Shown here: piece after piece, positions 33,235 through 43,624 of the stretch
How the letters are laid out: every line of letters begins with the position of its first letter
How positions within the stretch are numbered: the first letter of the stretch is position 1
Source of the DNA: Hyphomicrobiales bacterium
GTDB taxonomy: Bacteria > Pseudomonadota > Alphaproteobacteria > Rhizobiales > Rhizobiaceae
Direction of reading: 5' to 3'
NCBI GenBank assembly: GCA_900472675.1
Contig: UCJA01000004.1
Coordinates: 62,001 to 126,000 of the forward strand
DNA length: 64,000 bases
Translations under genes and position numbers: made by a program
Notes under the pieces: model-generated
Seen by the model: only the letters and a program-made list of their open reading frames with translations
Databases searched by the model: none
What the model was told of the DNA's origin: nothing

Positions 33235-34094
33235 TGGCGGCAACTCCCCTGAAGCTTATCGCGGTCGGCGACAACTGCCTGGATGTCTATCTCACCAAGA
33301 ACACCATGGCAGTCGGCGGCAATGCGCTGAACGTGGCGGTGCAATGGCAGCGCCAGGGCCAGGCGGCCCGGTACTTTGGCGTGGTCGGCAAGGATGCCGA
33401 GGGCGACGTGATCGCGAAGGAGATCGCGGCGACCGGACTGCCGGTCGCGGATCTGGAGCGGCAGGATGGCGCGACCGCGGTCACCCTGCTTCTGGAGCGG
33501 AACGGCGACCGAAGGTTCCTGCTGGAGGATCTCGGCGTCGGGCAGGACTATCTGCCGTCGCCGGACCGCTATGCGGCGCTCTCCGGCGCAGACTGGGTGC
33601 ACCTTGGCACCAATTCCAGCCAGGTGCTGGTCGAGCGGCTGATCGAGGACCGCATCCGCTTTAGCGTCGATGTGTCCACCGCCCATGCGGCGCTGGACCT
33701 CAAAGGCGTGCCCCTGGTTTTTGCGGCCGGGCCGGACGATGCGGACGTGCCGGTCGAACCCGTGCTGCAGGGACTGAAGGATCGCGGCGCATCGCGGATC
33801 GTGATGACCTGCGGACCGCGCGGCGCCTTCTTTCACGACGGGGCAAGCCTTGCGCATGTTCCGGCGCAATCCATCGACGTGGTCGATACCTGCGGCGCCG
33901 GCGACAGTTTCATCGCCACCTTCCTTGTGGCGCATGTCTCCCGCACGATGGATCCGACGGCGGCCATGGGCCTTGCCACGGATGCAGCGGCAGAGACCTG
34001 CCTGCACGAAGGCGGCTTTCCGCAGAGGCTCAACGCCATCCCCCCATGGCTCCTGCAGAAGTATGCAGGGGTAATCTCTTCCGCTGAGGCCTGA
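33231..34094 (+). CDS. frlD: PfkB-family kinase, FrlD-like (fructosamine 6-kinase)
   Basis: The product has 287 residues. The PfkB N-terminal motif is VGDNCLDVY then GGNALNVAVQWQRQGQAARYFGVVG, matching FrlD (GDNCVDIY, GGNAVNVAV). The ATP-site motif is VVDTCGAGDSFIATFLVAH with the catalytic Asp in GAGDSF. It would phosphorylate an imported Amadori compound at C6 for the deglycase encoded at 28095. GGAG at 33222-33225 suits the ATGs at 33231 and 33234. An ATG at 33213 overlaps the previous gene more deeply and is less likely. Confidence 0.75.
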   Translation: MMAATPLKLIAVGDNCLDVYLTKNTMAVGGNALNVAVQWQRQGQAARYFGVVGKDAEGDVIAKEIAATGLPVADLERQDGATAVTLLLERNGDRRFLLEDLGVGQDYLPSPDRYAALSGADWVHLGTNSSQVLVERLIEDRIRFSVDVSTAHAALDLKGVPLVFAAGPDDADVPVEPVLQGLKDRGASRIVMTCGPRGAFFHDGASLAHVPAQSIDVVDTCGAGDSFIATFLVAHVSRTMDPTAAMGLATDAAAETCLHEGGFPQRLNAIPPWLLQKYAGVISSAEA

Positions 34095-34095
34095 C

Positions 34096-35505
34096 ATGAC
34101 GCACTACACCTTGAGATCGCCGGTGCTGGCGAAGGGGCCGGAACGGTCGTTCTGGCTGCAGGACGCGGGCGCTTCGCCCATCACCCCGCCGCTTTCGGGC
34201 GACCAGACGGCGGACGTCGCCATTGTCGGCGGCGGCTATACGGGGCTGTGGACTGCGCTGCGCCTAAAGGAGCAGCAGCCCGATCTGCGGGTCACGATCC
34301 TCGAGGCCGACTGCTGCGGTGCCGGCGCCTCGGGCCGCAACGGCGGCCAGGTCCACTCCTGGTTTGCCGAAATCGATCTTCTGACCGAGGTGGTGGGGGA
34401 GACGGAGGCGCTTTCGCTTTGCTGTGCCACCGCAGATGCCATCGATGAACTGGAGAGCCTGCAGGCAAGCGGCACGATCGACATGGATCTGCGGCTCGAC
34501 GGATGGCTGTGGACCGCCAGTTCCCGGGCGCAGGAAGGTGCATGGCAAAAGGCGCTGGTGATGACGCAGGCGCTGGGCGAGGACCGCTTCGTTCTGCTAG
34601 ACGCCGACGAGATCGCCCGCCGGACCGGATCGCGCGCGTCCTACATGGGTATTGCCGAGCGCAAGGCCGGCACGGTGCAGCCGGCGAAGCTTGCGATCGG
34701 GTTGCGGCAGCTTGCCTTGTCGCGCGGCGTGATCATCCACGAGCGGACGCCAGTGACTGCCATCGAACCCGGCACGACCGTTACACTGCGGACGCCGGAG
34801 GGCAGCCTCAAGGCCGGCCGCGTGGTGCTGGCGGCCAATGCCTGGCTCGCCTCGATCCCGGAGCTGCTGCGCTGCATGTATGTGGTGGAAAGCCAGATCG
34901 TCGCGACCGAGCCGGTGCCGGATCTTCTGGATGAGATCGGCTGGACGGGTGGCGAATCCATCTGCGATGCCCAGGCGCATGTTCTCTATTACCAGCGCAC
35001 GCCGAAGGGCCGGGTGGTGTTCGGGCGGGGCAGCGGCAAGATCGCCTATGGCGACCGGATCGGCGCCTCGTTCAACCGGGGCACGGAACAGGCCAGTGAT
35101 AACCGGCGCGAGCTCGGCCGGGTCTATCCCGAACTCAAGACAGCGCGGATCGAGCACGACTGGTCGGGGCCGATCGACTGCACGGCGGATCATCTGCCCA
35201 TCTTCGACCATCTTGCGGGGCAGCCCAACATCTTCTTCGGGATCGGCTTCAACGGGACCGGTATCGCGCAGACGCCGGTCGCCGGGCACATCCTTGCCAG
35301 CCTGGTGCTGGGCCGGGACGACCGCTGGAGCCGCAGCGCACTCGTCGGTATTTCCCGGCGCAAGACGCTACCGCCGGAACCGGTGCGCTATCTGGGGGCA
35401 AAGCTGGTGCGCAAGGCGATCCGGCTGCGCAACGATGCGGAGATCGAGAACCGCCGGGTCAATCCCGTCGTCCGCTTCATTTCAGAGCTCAAGCCTGGCC
35501 GCTGA
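34096..35505 (+). CDS. FAD-dependent amine/amino-acid oxidoreductase (DAO family)
   Basis: The product has 469 residues. The N-terminal dinucleotide fold is ADVAIVGGGYTGLWTALRLKEQQPDLRVTILEAD, then CCGAGASGRNGGQVHSW, as in PuuB/OrdL-type oxidases. C-terminal DAO landmarks are DWSGPIDCTADHLPIFDHL and NIFFGIGFNGTGIAQTPVAG. There is no signal peptide. It is one base from the kinase gene, so it is part of the operon. It could oxidise the amine freed by the deglycase, or act directly on the fructosyl amine as an amadoriase. Both are inferences from context. Confidence 0.7.
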   Translation: MTHYTLRSPVLAKGPERSFWLQDAGASPITPPLSGDQTADVAIVGGGYTGLWTALRLKEQQPDLRVTILEADCCGAGASGRNGGQVHSWFAEIDLLTEVVGETEALSLCCATADAIDELESLQASGTIDMDLRLDGWLWTASSRAQEGAWQKALVMTQALGEDRFVLLDADEIARRTGSRASYMGIAERKAGTVQPAKLAIGLRQLALSRGVIIHERTPVTAIEPGTTVTLRTPEGSLKAGRVVLAANAWLASIPELLRCMYVVESQIVATEPVPDLLDEIGWTGGESICDAQAHVLYYQRTPKGRVVFGRGSGKIAYGDRIGASFNRGTEQASDNRRELGRVYPELKTARIEHDWSGPIDCTADHLPIFDHLAGQPNIFFGIGFNGTGIAQTPVAGHILASLVLGRDDRWSRSALVGISRRKTLPPEPVRYLGAKLVRKAIRLRNDAEIENRRVNPVVRFISELKPGR

Positions 35506-35556
35506 TGCGCGAGATCACGGCCCTTACAGAAGGCCGCACGAAAAAGGGAACAGAAA

Positions 35557-36639
<1,083 letters not shown>

Positions 36640-36691
36640 CGACAGCCGACCTTGCTCACTGCTCTTCAGCGGCCCCGGTCTTAAAGATGCC

Positions 36692-37873
36692 TTAGGGCTT
36701 GAACTTGAACAGGGTGAAGTTCTTGCTCGTCCAGCCCTGATTGAACCAGGGCGAGTCCTGGATGTGCGAGGCGGTGACGTAGATGCTGCCGTCCGGGCCT
36801 TCCGCAAAGGTATCGGGCCAGCGCAGGCGCGTGTCGGTCAGTACGGTGTCGATCTTACCGTCCGGCTTCAGGCGTTTGACGGCGTTGGCGCCGATGGAAG
36901 AGAGCAGGACGTCGCCCTCTTTGGTCATCCATAGTCCGTCGACCGGTTCGGTCTGCGCAACCTTCTGCGGCGTCACATTGGCCTGGCCGGGCTGCTGAAG
37001 CAGATCGGTGCCGATCTTGTACATGGTCTTGCCAGTGAGGGCCTGCCAGTAGAGCTCCTTTCCGTCGGCGGAAAGCGCAATGCCGTCGGCGTTGAACATC
37101 GGCTGGCGTCCGTCCGGACGCTTCAGCGGCTTGCCGTCGGTCATCACGACGACGTCCTTTTCCATCTGGGTCGAGGGATCGTCGCTCAGCACGCGCCAGG
37201 ACTTGCCGCTTCCAAGATCGACCACCACAAGCCCGCCGGGCGTGCCAGAGTCCGTCATGTAGGCGAAGCGACCATCCGGGGCGATGCGCACGTCGTTGAG
37301 ATAGCTTGCGGGTCCGGCGACGTCCTGCGGAACGGCAAAGGTGCGCTTGACGGCGTTCGACTTCAGATCGATCTGGACGAGCTTTGGCCCGTCCTTGACT
37401 GTCTTTTCCGAGTTGGGCGCGGCCGGGTCGACGACCCAGAGAGAGCCCCTTCCATCCGCGACGACGCTCTGAACGGAGACGAAGTGATCCTGCGGCGTGA
37501 CTTCCGCCATGCGCACGTTGCGCCAGCTGTTCCACGCGTCATCCGGATAGGGCTTGATCGTGCCATCGGGCATGACTTCGGCGACGGAGACGGCTACGTC
37601 CTCGCTCCAGCGGGGAAAGTTGACGAAGATCCGGCCATCCTCAGACACGGTGACGCCGGTGACCTGGTGGTCGAAGGTCGCCACCTCCTGCAGTCGCTCA
37701 TCCTGCTTGCCGGTCAGCGGTTCGACCAGCCGTTCCGCCTGGCTCTTCAGTTTGTCGATGGTCTGCGTCTGGGCAGAGGCGGGCACGGCTGCAAGGCTGC
37801 AGACCGTCGCGAGGACGATGCCGGCAGTTCCGGTTTTCAAGGCAAGGGTATGGGCGAGGGACGGACGGCGCAT
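36692..37873 (-). CDS. Secreted yellow / major-royal-jelly-family beta-propeller protein
   Basis: The product has 393 residues and a signal peptide (TAGIVLATVCSLAAVPASAQ). The mature protein has the bacterial royal-jelly/yellow pattern: VTGVTVSEDGRIFVNFPRW, SVVADGRGSLWVVDPAAPNS, ASYLNDVRIAPDGRFAYMTDSGTPGGLVVVDLGSG, PMFNADGIALSADGKELYWQALTGKTMYKI and DTFAEGPDGSIYVTASHIQDSPWFNQG. Such proteins are often labelled L-dopachrome tautomerase-related, but the bacterial function is not established. AGGAGATTTGC precedes the ATG. It is convergent with the Amadori operon and upstream of nothing it clearly serves. Confidence 0.75.
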   Translation of the reverse strand: MRRPSLAHTLALKTGTAGIVLATVCSLAAVPASAQTQTIDKLKSQAERLVEPLTGKQDERLQEVATFDHQVTGVTVSEDGRIFVNFPRWSEDVAVSVAEVMPDGTIKPYPDDAWNSWRNVRMAEVTPQDHFVSVQSVVADGRGSLWVVDPAAPNSEKTVKDGPKLVQIDLKSNAVKRTFAVPQDVAGPASYLNDVRIAPDGRFAYMTDSGTPGGLVVVDLGSGKSWRVLSDDPSTQMEKDVVVMTDGKPLKRPDGRQPMFNADGIALSADGKELYWQALTGKTMYKIGTDLLQQPGQANVTPQKVAQTEPVDGLWMTKEGDVLLSSIGANAVKRLKPDGKIDTVLTDTRLRWPDTFAEGPDGSIYVTASHIQDSPWFNQGWTSKNFTLFKFKP

Positions 37874-37963
37874 GCAAATCTCCTGAAGGGTGTTTCACCA
37901 CCAAACAGAAACAGCGCGATTTGGTTTCATTTTTACCCAGGCGAAGAGGGCAGGCCGCGCCCG

Positions 37964-38359
37964 TCAGTCGAGCGGCTTGTAGGCGATGACGTCCATCTCG
38001 ACCTTGACGTCGACCATCATCGGCGACTGGACCGTCGAGCGGGCGGGCGGGTGATCGATGAAATGCTTCTGGAAGACGGCGTTGAAGCTCGAGAAATCCC
38101 GCGCGTCGTCGAGCCAGACGTTGACCTTGATCACATCCTCAAGCGTGCAGCCGGCAAGCGCCAGCACGGACCTGATATTGGCGACGACCTGTTCGGTCTG
38201 GGCGACGATATTGCCGACGACAACTTCGCCGTCGACGGTCGGCACCTGGCCAGAGACATAGACGAAATCGCCGGCGCGGACGGCCTTGGCGAAGGGGCGG
38301 CGCTGGCCGCCGGCCTGGGCATCGGCGACGTCGTAGCGGGTGATCTTGTTGCTGCTCAT
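37964..38359 (-). CDS. RidA (YjgF/YER057c) family enamine/imine deaminase
   Basis: The product has 131 residues. RidA blocks are GQRRPFAKAVRAGDFVYVSGQVP, GNIVAQTEQVVANIRSVLALAG, VIKVNVWLDDARDFSSFNAVFQKHF and PPARSTVQ, with Arg107 at the position of the catalytic arginine. The family hydrolyses reactive enamines and imines released by PLP or flavin enzymes. AGAGGATGTCACC precedes the ATG at 38359. It follows the peptide-importer ATPase by 41 bp and is likely the last gene of that operon. It may serve the PLP enzyme encoded at 45467. Confidence 0.82.
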   Translation of the reverse strand: MSSNKITRYDVADAQAGGQRRPFAKAVRAGDFVYVSGQVPTVDGEVVVGNIVAQTEQVVANIRSVLALAGCTLEDVIKVNVWLDDARDFSSFNAVFQKHFIDHPPARSTVQSPMMVDVKVEMDVIAYKPLD

Positions 38360-38400
38360 GGTGACATCCTCTTTCAGTTCAGCGCGTCTGCTAAGGCGCT

Positions 38401-40206
38401 TCAATGGGCGTTCTGGACCAGATGACCCGGCGAGACTTCGCGGTAGGTCCGCTTCGGCACCACGTAGTCGAAGGGCCTGATCGGGCTCTTGATCTCCTCC
38501 GACAGCGGAGGCGAAGCCTGCTTGCGCAGGGCGGGATCCGGAATCGGCACGGCTGCAATCAGCCGGCGCGTATAGGGGTGCTGCGGATTGTCGAAAATGG
38601 CCTTGCGCGGACCGATCTCGACGATTTCGCCCAGAAACATCACGGCCACACGATGGCTCATCCGCTCGACGACCGCCATGTCGTGGCTGATGAAGAGGTA
38701 GGCGAGACCATGCTTGTCCTGCAGGTCGAGGAGGAGATTTGACACCTGCGCCTTGACCGAAACGTCAAGCGCGGAGACGGCCTCGTCGGCGACGATCAGG
38801 CTCGGGTTCAGCGCCAAGGCGCGAGCGATCGAGATGCGCTGGCGCTGCCCGCCGGAGAATTCATGCGGATGCCGGTTGGCCATGGCGGCGGTGAGGCCGA
38901 CCTGCTCCAGCAGTTCCGCCACCCGCGCCTTTGCATCACGGCGACCCAGGAGGCCATGCGCGAGAATGGGTTCGGCAATCGCCGAGCCGACCGTGATGCG
39001 CGGGTTGAGCGAGGCGAAGGGATCCTGGAAGATCATCTGCGAGGTGCGCCGCATGGTGCGAAGCTCGCGCGTTCCAGCCTTGGTCACGTCATTGCCGCCG
39101 ATGACGATGGAGCCCTCGGTGGGGTTGATTAGTCTTATGATGGCACGGCCGGTGGTGGATTTGCCGCAGCCGGATTCGCCGACCAGCGACAGGGTCTCGC
39201 CGGGGCGCAGATCGAAGGAGACATCTTCCACCGCATGGACGCGGCCATTCGGCAGGTCGAAACGCACCGCCAGGTTTTCCACCTTGAGGATCGGCTCCAC
39301 GGTCGCCGCGACCGGCTTCATCTCGCGGCCCTCGGAGGCCTCGCCGGTTGCCGGATCGACTTCCGGAAAGCGCCTGGGCGCTACGGCGGCACCCATGGTG
39401 CCGAGGCGCGGGATCGAGGCGAGCAGCGATTTCGTGTAGGCGGCCTGAGGGCTTGCGAAGATCTGCTCGGTTCGCCCGGTCTCGATCATCTCGCCGCGGA
39501 ACATCACCACGGTGCGGTCGGCGATTTCCGCCACCACGCCCATGTCGTGGGTGATGAAGAGGACGCCCATGTTCTCCTCCTTTTGCAGTTCGCGCAGCAG
39601 GTGGAGGATCTCGGCCTGGATCGTCACGTCGAGGGCGGTCGTTGGTTCGTCGGCGATCAGCAGCTTGGGGCGGCAGGCGAGCGCCATGGCGATCATCACC
39701 CGCTGGCGCATGCCGCCGGAGAACTTGTGCGGATATTCGTGCAGCCGTGCCTTGGCAGCCGGGATGCGGACCCTGTCCATCAGCCGCACGGTCTCTGTCT
39801 CGGCTTCCTTCCACGACAGGCCGCGGTGCAGCACCAGGGCTTCGGCAATCTGGTTGCCGATCGTAAAGACCGGGTTGAGCGAGGTCATCGGCTCCTGAAA
39901 GATCATGCCGATCTCGCCGCCACGGACCCGGCGCATCTCACCCTTGCTCGCCTGCAGCAGGTCCACCCCGTCAAGCAGGATGCGGCCTTCCGTCCGCGAC
40001 CGTCCCGGCGGCAGGAGCCGCATGGTCGACAGCGCGGTGACGCTCTTGCCGGAGCCGCTTTCGCCAACGATCGCAACGGTCTCGCCGGCATCCACATGCA
40101 GGCTGATGTTGCGGATGACCGAGTTCCAGCCGTCCGAGGTCTTGAAGGATGTGGTCAGGCTCTCGATCGACAGCACCGGCCGAACAGGGGTCGTTGTCTC
40201 TGTCAT
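38401..40206 (-). CDS. Peptide-type ABC importer ATPase, fused OppD-OppF (two nucleotide-binding domains)
   Basis: The product has 601 residues carrying two complete ATPase domains. The first has GESGSGKS at 48-55, FSGGMRQRV and LIADEPTTALDVTIQAEIL. The second has GESGCGKST near 340, FSGGQRQRIS near 450 and IVADEAVSALDVSVKAQV, and ends in the oligopeptide-family tail NPQHPYTRRLIAAVPIPDP. The fusion resembles GsiA/DppDF. AAGGAAAGCTGATC precedes the ATG at 40206. It powers the permeases encoded just upstream. Confidence 0.87.
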   Translation of the reverse strand: MTETTTPVRPVLSIESLTTSFKTSDGWNSVIRNISLHVDAGETVAIVGESGSGKSVTALSTMRLLPPGRSRTEGRILLDGVDLLQASKGEMRRVRGGEIGMIFQEPMTSLNPVFTIGNQIAEALVLHRGLSWKEAETETVRLMDRVRIPAAKARLHEYPHKFSGGMRQRVMIAMALACRPKLLIADEPTTALDVTIQAEILHLLRELQKEENMGVLFITHDMGVVAEIADRTVVMFRGEMIETGRTEQIFASPQAAYTKSLLASIPRLGTMGAAVAPRRFPEVDPATGEASEGREMKPVAATVEPILKVENLAVRFDLPNGRVHAVEDVSFDLRPGETLSLVGESGCGKSTTGRAIIRLINPTEGSIVIGGNDVTKAGTRELRTMRRTSQMIFQDPFASLNPRITVGSAIAEPILAHGLLGRRDAKARVAELLEQVGLTAAMANRHPHEFSGGQRQRISIARALALNPSLIVADEAVSALDVSVKAQVSNLLLDLQDKHGLAYLFISHDMAVVERMSHRVAVMFLGEIVEIGPRKAIFDNPQHPYTRRLIAAVPIPDPALRKQASPPLSEEIKSPIRPFDYVVPKRTYREVSPGHLVQNAH

Positions 40207-40208
40207 GA

Positions 40209-41072
40209 TCAGCTTTCCTTGGCTAGGCGTGGATCGACGAGATCGCGCAGGCCGTCGCCCAGCAACTGCAGGGAGAGAACGGAGAACACGATGGCGAGAC
40301 CCGGAAACACCATCAGCCACGGGGCGTTGTTCATGTACTCGCGGCCGGAGGCCAGCATGGTGCCCCAGGTCGGCATGTCGGTGGACACGCCGACGCCGAG
40401 GAAGGAGAGGCTCGCTTCCGCCAGCATGGCCGAGGCAAACACGAAGGTGGACTGCACGAGGATGGGCGATGCGAGGTTCAGCAGCACATGGCGGGTGAGG
40501 ATCTGCCAGGTGGGAAGGCCCATGGCGACCGCCGCCTCGATATAGGGCAATTCGCGCAGTACGAGGGTCGAGCCGCGGATGATGCGGGCAAGACGCGGCG
40601 CGTAGGTGATGCCGAGCGCCAGGATGACGGTGGTGAGCGAGGGTCCGAGTGCCGCCACCAGCGCAATCGCCAGCAGGATGTCGGGGAAGGACATCATCGC
40701 GTCCAGCAGGCACGAGATGGGGGCGTCCAGTGCGCGGAAGAAGCCGGCGGACACGCCGAGGATGACGCCGAGCACCGTCGAGATGGCGACGACGCCAAGG
40801 CTTACCATCAGCGAGATGCGGCCGGCAAACATGGCGCGGGAAAAGATGTCGCGGCCGAATTCGTCGGTGCCGAAGAGGTTCGCCATCGATGGGGCTTTAA
40901 GCTTGTTGACGATCGACAGCTTGTTCGGCGCATAGGGTGCGACCCAGGGCGCCAGCAGCGCTGCCAGCACGACGACCAGAAGAATGATCGCACCGGCGAG
41001 CATGGCCCGGTTGCCGAACAGACGGCGAAGGCCGGACGCGAAGGGCATGGAAACGGAGGCCATGGTGTTCAT
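40209..41072 (-). CDS. Peptide-type ABC importer permease (DppC/OppC family)
   Basis: The product has 287 residues. The first membrane segment is AMLAGAIILLVVVLAALLAPW, followed by the family landmark NLFGTDEFGRDIFSRAMFAGR and the EAA-like loop YIEAAVAMGLPTWQILTRHVLLN. The ending has SLQLLGDGLRDLVDPRL. It overlaps the DppB-type gene by 4 bp (ATGA). Two bases separate its stop from the ATPase start. Confidence 0.85.
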   Translation of the reverse strand: MNTMASVSMPFASGLRRLFGNRAMLAGAIILLVVVLAALLAPWVAPYAPNKLSIVNKLKAPSMANLFGTDEFGRDIFSRAMFAGRISLMVSLGVVAISTVLGVILGVSAGFFRALDAPISCLLDAMMSFPDILLAIALVAALGPSLTTVILALGITYAPRLARIIRGSTLVLRELPYIEAAVAMGLPTWQILTRHVLLNLASPILVQSTFVFASAMLAEASLSFLGVGVSTDMPTWGTMLASGREYMNNAPWLMVFPGLAIVFSVLSLQLLGDGLRDLVDPRLAKES

Positions 41073-42019
41073 AGGCGCACCCGCGGATCAACGATGATGT
41101 AGAGCATGTCGACGATGAAATTGATGAGCACGTAGATGGCGGCAACGGCCAGCAGCGCACCTTGGATGACCGGGTAATCGCGGCGCAGGACCGCCGAGAC
41201 GACGAGATTGCCGACGCCGGGCAAGCCAAAGACGGTTTCCGTGACCACGGCACCTGCCACCAGCATGGCAACCGAGAGGCCGATGACGGTGATGATCGGG
41301 ATCATCGCGTTCTTCAGCGCGTGCTTGAGGATGACGCGGCCTTCGCCGGCGCCCTTGGCACGAGCGGTGCGGACGTAATCGTCGCCCAGCACGTCCAGCA
41401 TGGCGGCGCGGGTAAAGCGGGTGATCAGCGCGGAATTGACGACGCCGAGGGCGACTGCCGGAAGGATGAGATGGTGCAGCCGGTCGAGGAATGGCGTTCC
41501 CGGGCCGCCGTAGCCGGAAGCAGGAAACCAGCCCTGGCCGACGGCAAAGACCTGGATCAGCATCAGGCCCAGCCAGAAGCTCGGAACGCTGGCCGCAACC
41601 ATGGTCAGCGTCACGACGATCTGGTCGAAGACCGTGCCGCGCTTGACGGCCGAGAGAATGCCGACCGGAAGCGCGATCCCGACCGCGATCAGTATCGAGA
41701 AGAGCGTCAAGAAGAAGGTGGGCTCGGCACGCGCCGCCAGTGCCGTCGTCACCGGCTGGTTGAGGAAGATCGACTGGCCGAGATCGCCTTTCAGTATGCC
41801 CAGAACGAACTGGCCATACTGAAGGATGAGCGGCGCATCGAGCCCCATGCGGGCGCGCAGATCCGCGATGTCCTGCGGGGTCGCATCCGACCCCAGCATG
41901 ACAGCGGCAGGATCGCCGGGGGTTACCCGGACGATGATGAAGACCACCGTCACGACCAGGGCGAGCACGATTGCCATGCCCCCCAGCCGTTTCAGGATTG
42001 CCTGTACGATCCTTGCCAT
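41069..42019 (-). CDS. Peptide-type ABC importer permease (DppB/OppB family)
   Basis: The product has 316 residues. It begins ILKRLGGMAIVLALVVTVVFIIVRVTPGDPAAVMLG, the classic OppB opening with the TPGDPA motif. It also has DLGQSIFLNQPVTTALAARAEPTFFLTLFS, ARAKGAGEGRVILKHALKNAMIPIITVIG (EAA loop) and VFGLPGVGNLVVSAVLRRDYPVIQGA. It pairs with the DppC-type permease. It starts 20 bp after the binding-protein gene. Confidence 0.86.
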   Translation of the reverse strand: MARIVQAILKRLGGMAIVLALVVTVVFIIVRVTPGDPAAVMLGSDATPQDIADLRARMGLDAPLILQYGQFVLGILKGDLGQSIFLNQPVTTALAARAEPTFFLTLFSILIAVGIALPVGILSAVKRGTVFDQIVVTLTMVAASVPSFWLGLMLIQVFAVGQGWFPASGYGGPGTPFLDRLHHLILPAVALGVVNSALITRFTRAAMLDVLGDDYVRTARAKGAGEGRVILKHALKNAMIPIITVIGLSVAMLVAGAVVTETVFGLPGVGNLVVSAVLRRDYPVIQGALLAVAAIYVLINFIVDMLYIIVDPRVRL

Positions 42020-42039
42020 AGTCTGCTGCCCTCCGGGTC

Positions 42040-43557
42040 TTACTTCTTGGGAGCCACGTTCCAGAAGTGCGGCCAGTAGGTCGGCTCGTAACCGGAGACG
42101 CCGTTGGCGAGACCGGAGACGGCGTTGAAGTTGCCGACCTTGTAGAGCGGTGCATCGTCATAGATGACCGTCTGCAACCCGTCCCAGGCGGTCTTCTTGG
42201 CCGCGTCGGTCGTCGCATCCATGTAGGCTGCGACGGCCTTGGTCTTCTGGTCAGAGACGTACCAGCCCGGATAGGTATCCGTGATCGTGTTGATCGTGGT
42301 CGGATCGCCCGGGAAGTTGGAGTGGGTGATGAAGATATCCCACTGCTTGGAGTCTGCGCGGCGGGTCGTCAGCGTTGCCCAATCGACCACCTGCAGGTCC
42401 ACCTTGAAGCCGGCGGCCTCGAGATAGGCCTTGGCGACTTCGCCGATCTTGTAGTGGAATTCATACTGGCGGCTGGTCATCAGGCGCAGCGGCTGGCCAT
42501 CGTAGCCGGCAGCCTTGAGCAGCTTGGCCGCCGCTTCCGGATCGCCTTCGCCATAGCGGGCAACGCCGGCTTCGGTGTGCCAGACGGAGCCTTCCGGGAA
42601 GATCGAGGCATCGACGCTGAAGAAGCGGTCGTCGGAGAAGGCCGCCAGCATCATGTCTTTCGGGTTAAGCGCTGCCTGAACGGCCTGGCGGAGTTCCTTC
42701 TTTACGAGAAGGCCTTCCTTCATGTTCATGTTCATCGATGCCCAGCCGGCATTCTTGAAGATGACGGGCTTGGCATTGCTGCTCTTTTCGACGCGCTCGT
42801 AGGCGCTGACCGGAAGCGAATCGGCGAAATCGAACTGGCCGGAGATCAGGCCTTCGACACGGGTGTTGGCGTCCGGAACCGGAACGAAGCGGATTTCCTT
42901 GGCGATCGCCTCGCGCTTGCCGGCATAGTTGCTCGGCGCGCCTTCAGGAGACTTGTAGCCGTCGAAGCGCACCAGCTGGGTGTACTGGTCGGGCTTGCGC
43001 TCCTTCAGGGAATAGGGGCCGGTGCCGATGAAGGTGGTCAGCGTATCGGCGACGGTCTCGGACGGAATGATGACCGATGCCTGCGACAGCGTGGCGAGCA
43101 GCGGCGCGTAGCGGGACTTCAGCTTGACGATGACGGCATGGTCGCCATCTTCCGCAATGCTTTCGACGACGCCAGCGACCTGTTTGCCCTTGGAGTTGAT
43201 GGCCATCCAGCGCTTCAGCGACGCGGTGACGTCCTTGGCATCGAAATCGCTGCCGTCGTGGAATTTCACGCCTTCGCGCAGCGGGATCTTGTAGGTGAGG
43301 CCGTCTTCGGAAATCGTCGGCATGGCGGCGGCCAGAAGCGGCACGGACTTCCATTCGGCATCATAGGTGTAGAGCGTCTCGAAGATGTGCTGGTCGATGG
43401 TCAGCACGATATCGGTTGGCGTCTGCATGACGTCGAGCGACGGCGGTTCGCCGATCGTCGCGACCGTCAGAATGCCGTCGCTGGCCTGGGCCAGCGCCAG
43501 GCTGCTGGTGCCGGCAAGCGCTGCCAGCGTGATCAGAAGGAATGCACTCTTTTTCAT
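42040..43557 (-). CDS. Peptide-type ABC importer periplasmic binding protein (DppA/OppA family)
   Basis: This family-5 solute-binding protein has 505 residues. The signal peptide is MKKSAFLLITLAALAGTSSLALA. The mature part has ILTVATIGEPPSLDVMQTPTDIVLTIDQHIFETLYTYD, YKIPLREGVKFHDGSDFDAKDVTASLKRWM, FIGTGPYSLKERKPDQYTQLVRFDGY and AVQAALNPKDMMLAAF, all family landmarks. AAGGGGAACTGAAA precedes the ATG at 43557. The family takes peptides, and also opines, nickel and glutathione. With a metallopeptidase gene upstream, a short modified peptide is a reasonable ligand. Confidence 0.85.
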   Translation of the reverse strand: MKKSAFLLITLAALAGTSSLALAQASDGILTVATIGEPPSLDVMQTPTDIVLTIDQHIFETLYTYDAEWKSVPLLAAAMPTISEDGLTYKIPLREGVKFHDGSDFDAKDVTASLKRWMAINSKGKQVAGVVESIAEDGDHAVIVKLKSRYAPLLATLSQASVIIPSETVADTLTTFIGTGPYSLKERKPDQYTQLVRFDGYKSPEGAPSNYAGKREAIAKEIRFVPVPDANTRVEGLISGQFDFADSLPVSAYERVEKSSNAKPVIFKNAGWASMNMNMKEGLLVKKELRQAVQAALNPKDMMLAAFSDDRFFSVDASIFPEGSVWHTEAGVARYGEGDPEAAAKLLKAAGYDGQPLRLMTSRQYEFHYKIGEVAKAYLEAAGFKVDLQVVDWATLTTRRADSKQWDIFITHSNFPGDPTTINTITDTYPGWYVSDQKTKAVAAYMDATTDAAKKTAWDGLQTVIYDDAPLYKVGNFNAVSGLANGVSGYEPTYWPHFWNVAPKK

Positions 43558-43624
43558 TTTCAGTTCCCCTTGTTGCGTCTGTCTGCGGTCGAATTCCAGC
43601 CGGTTTTCCCTCCGGCCAAAAAGG

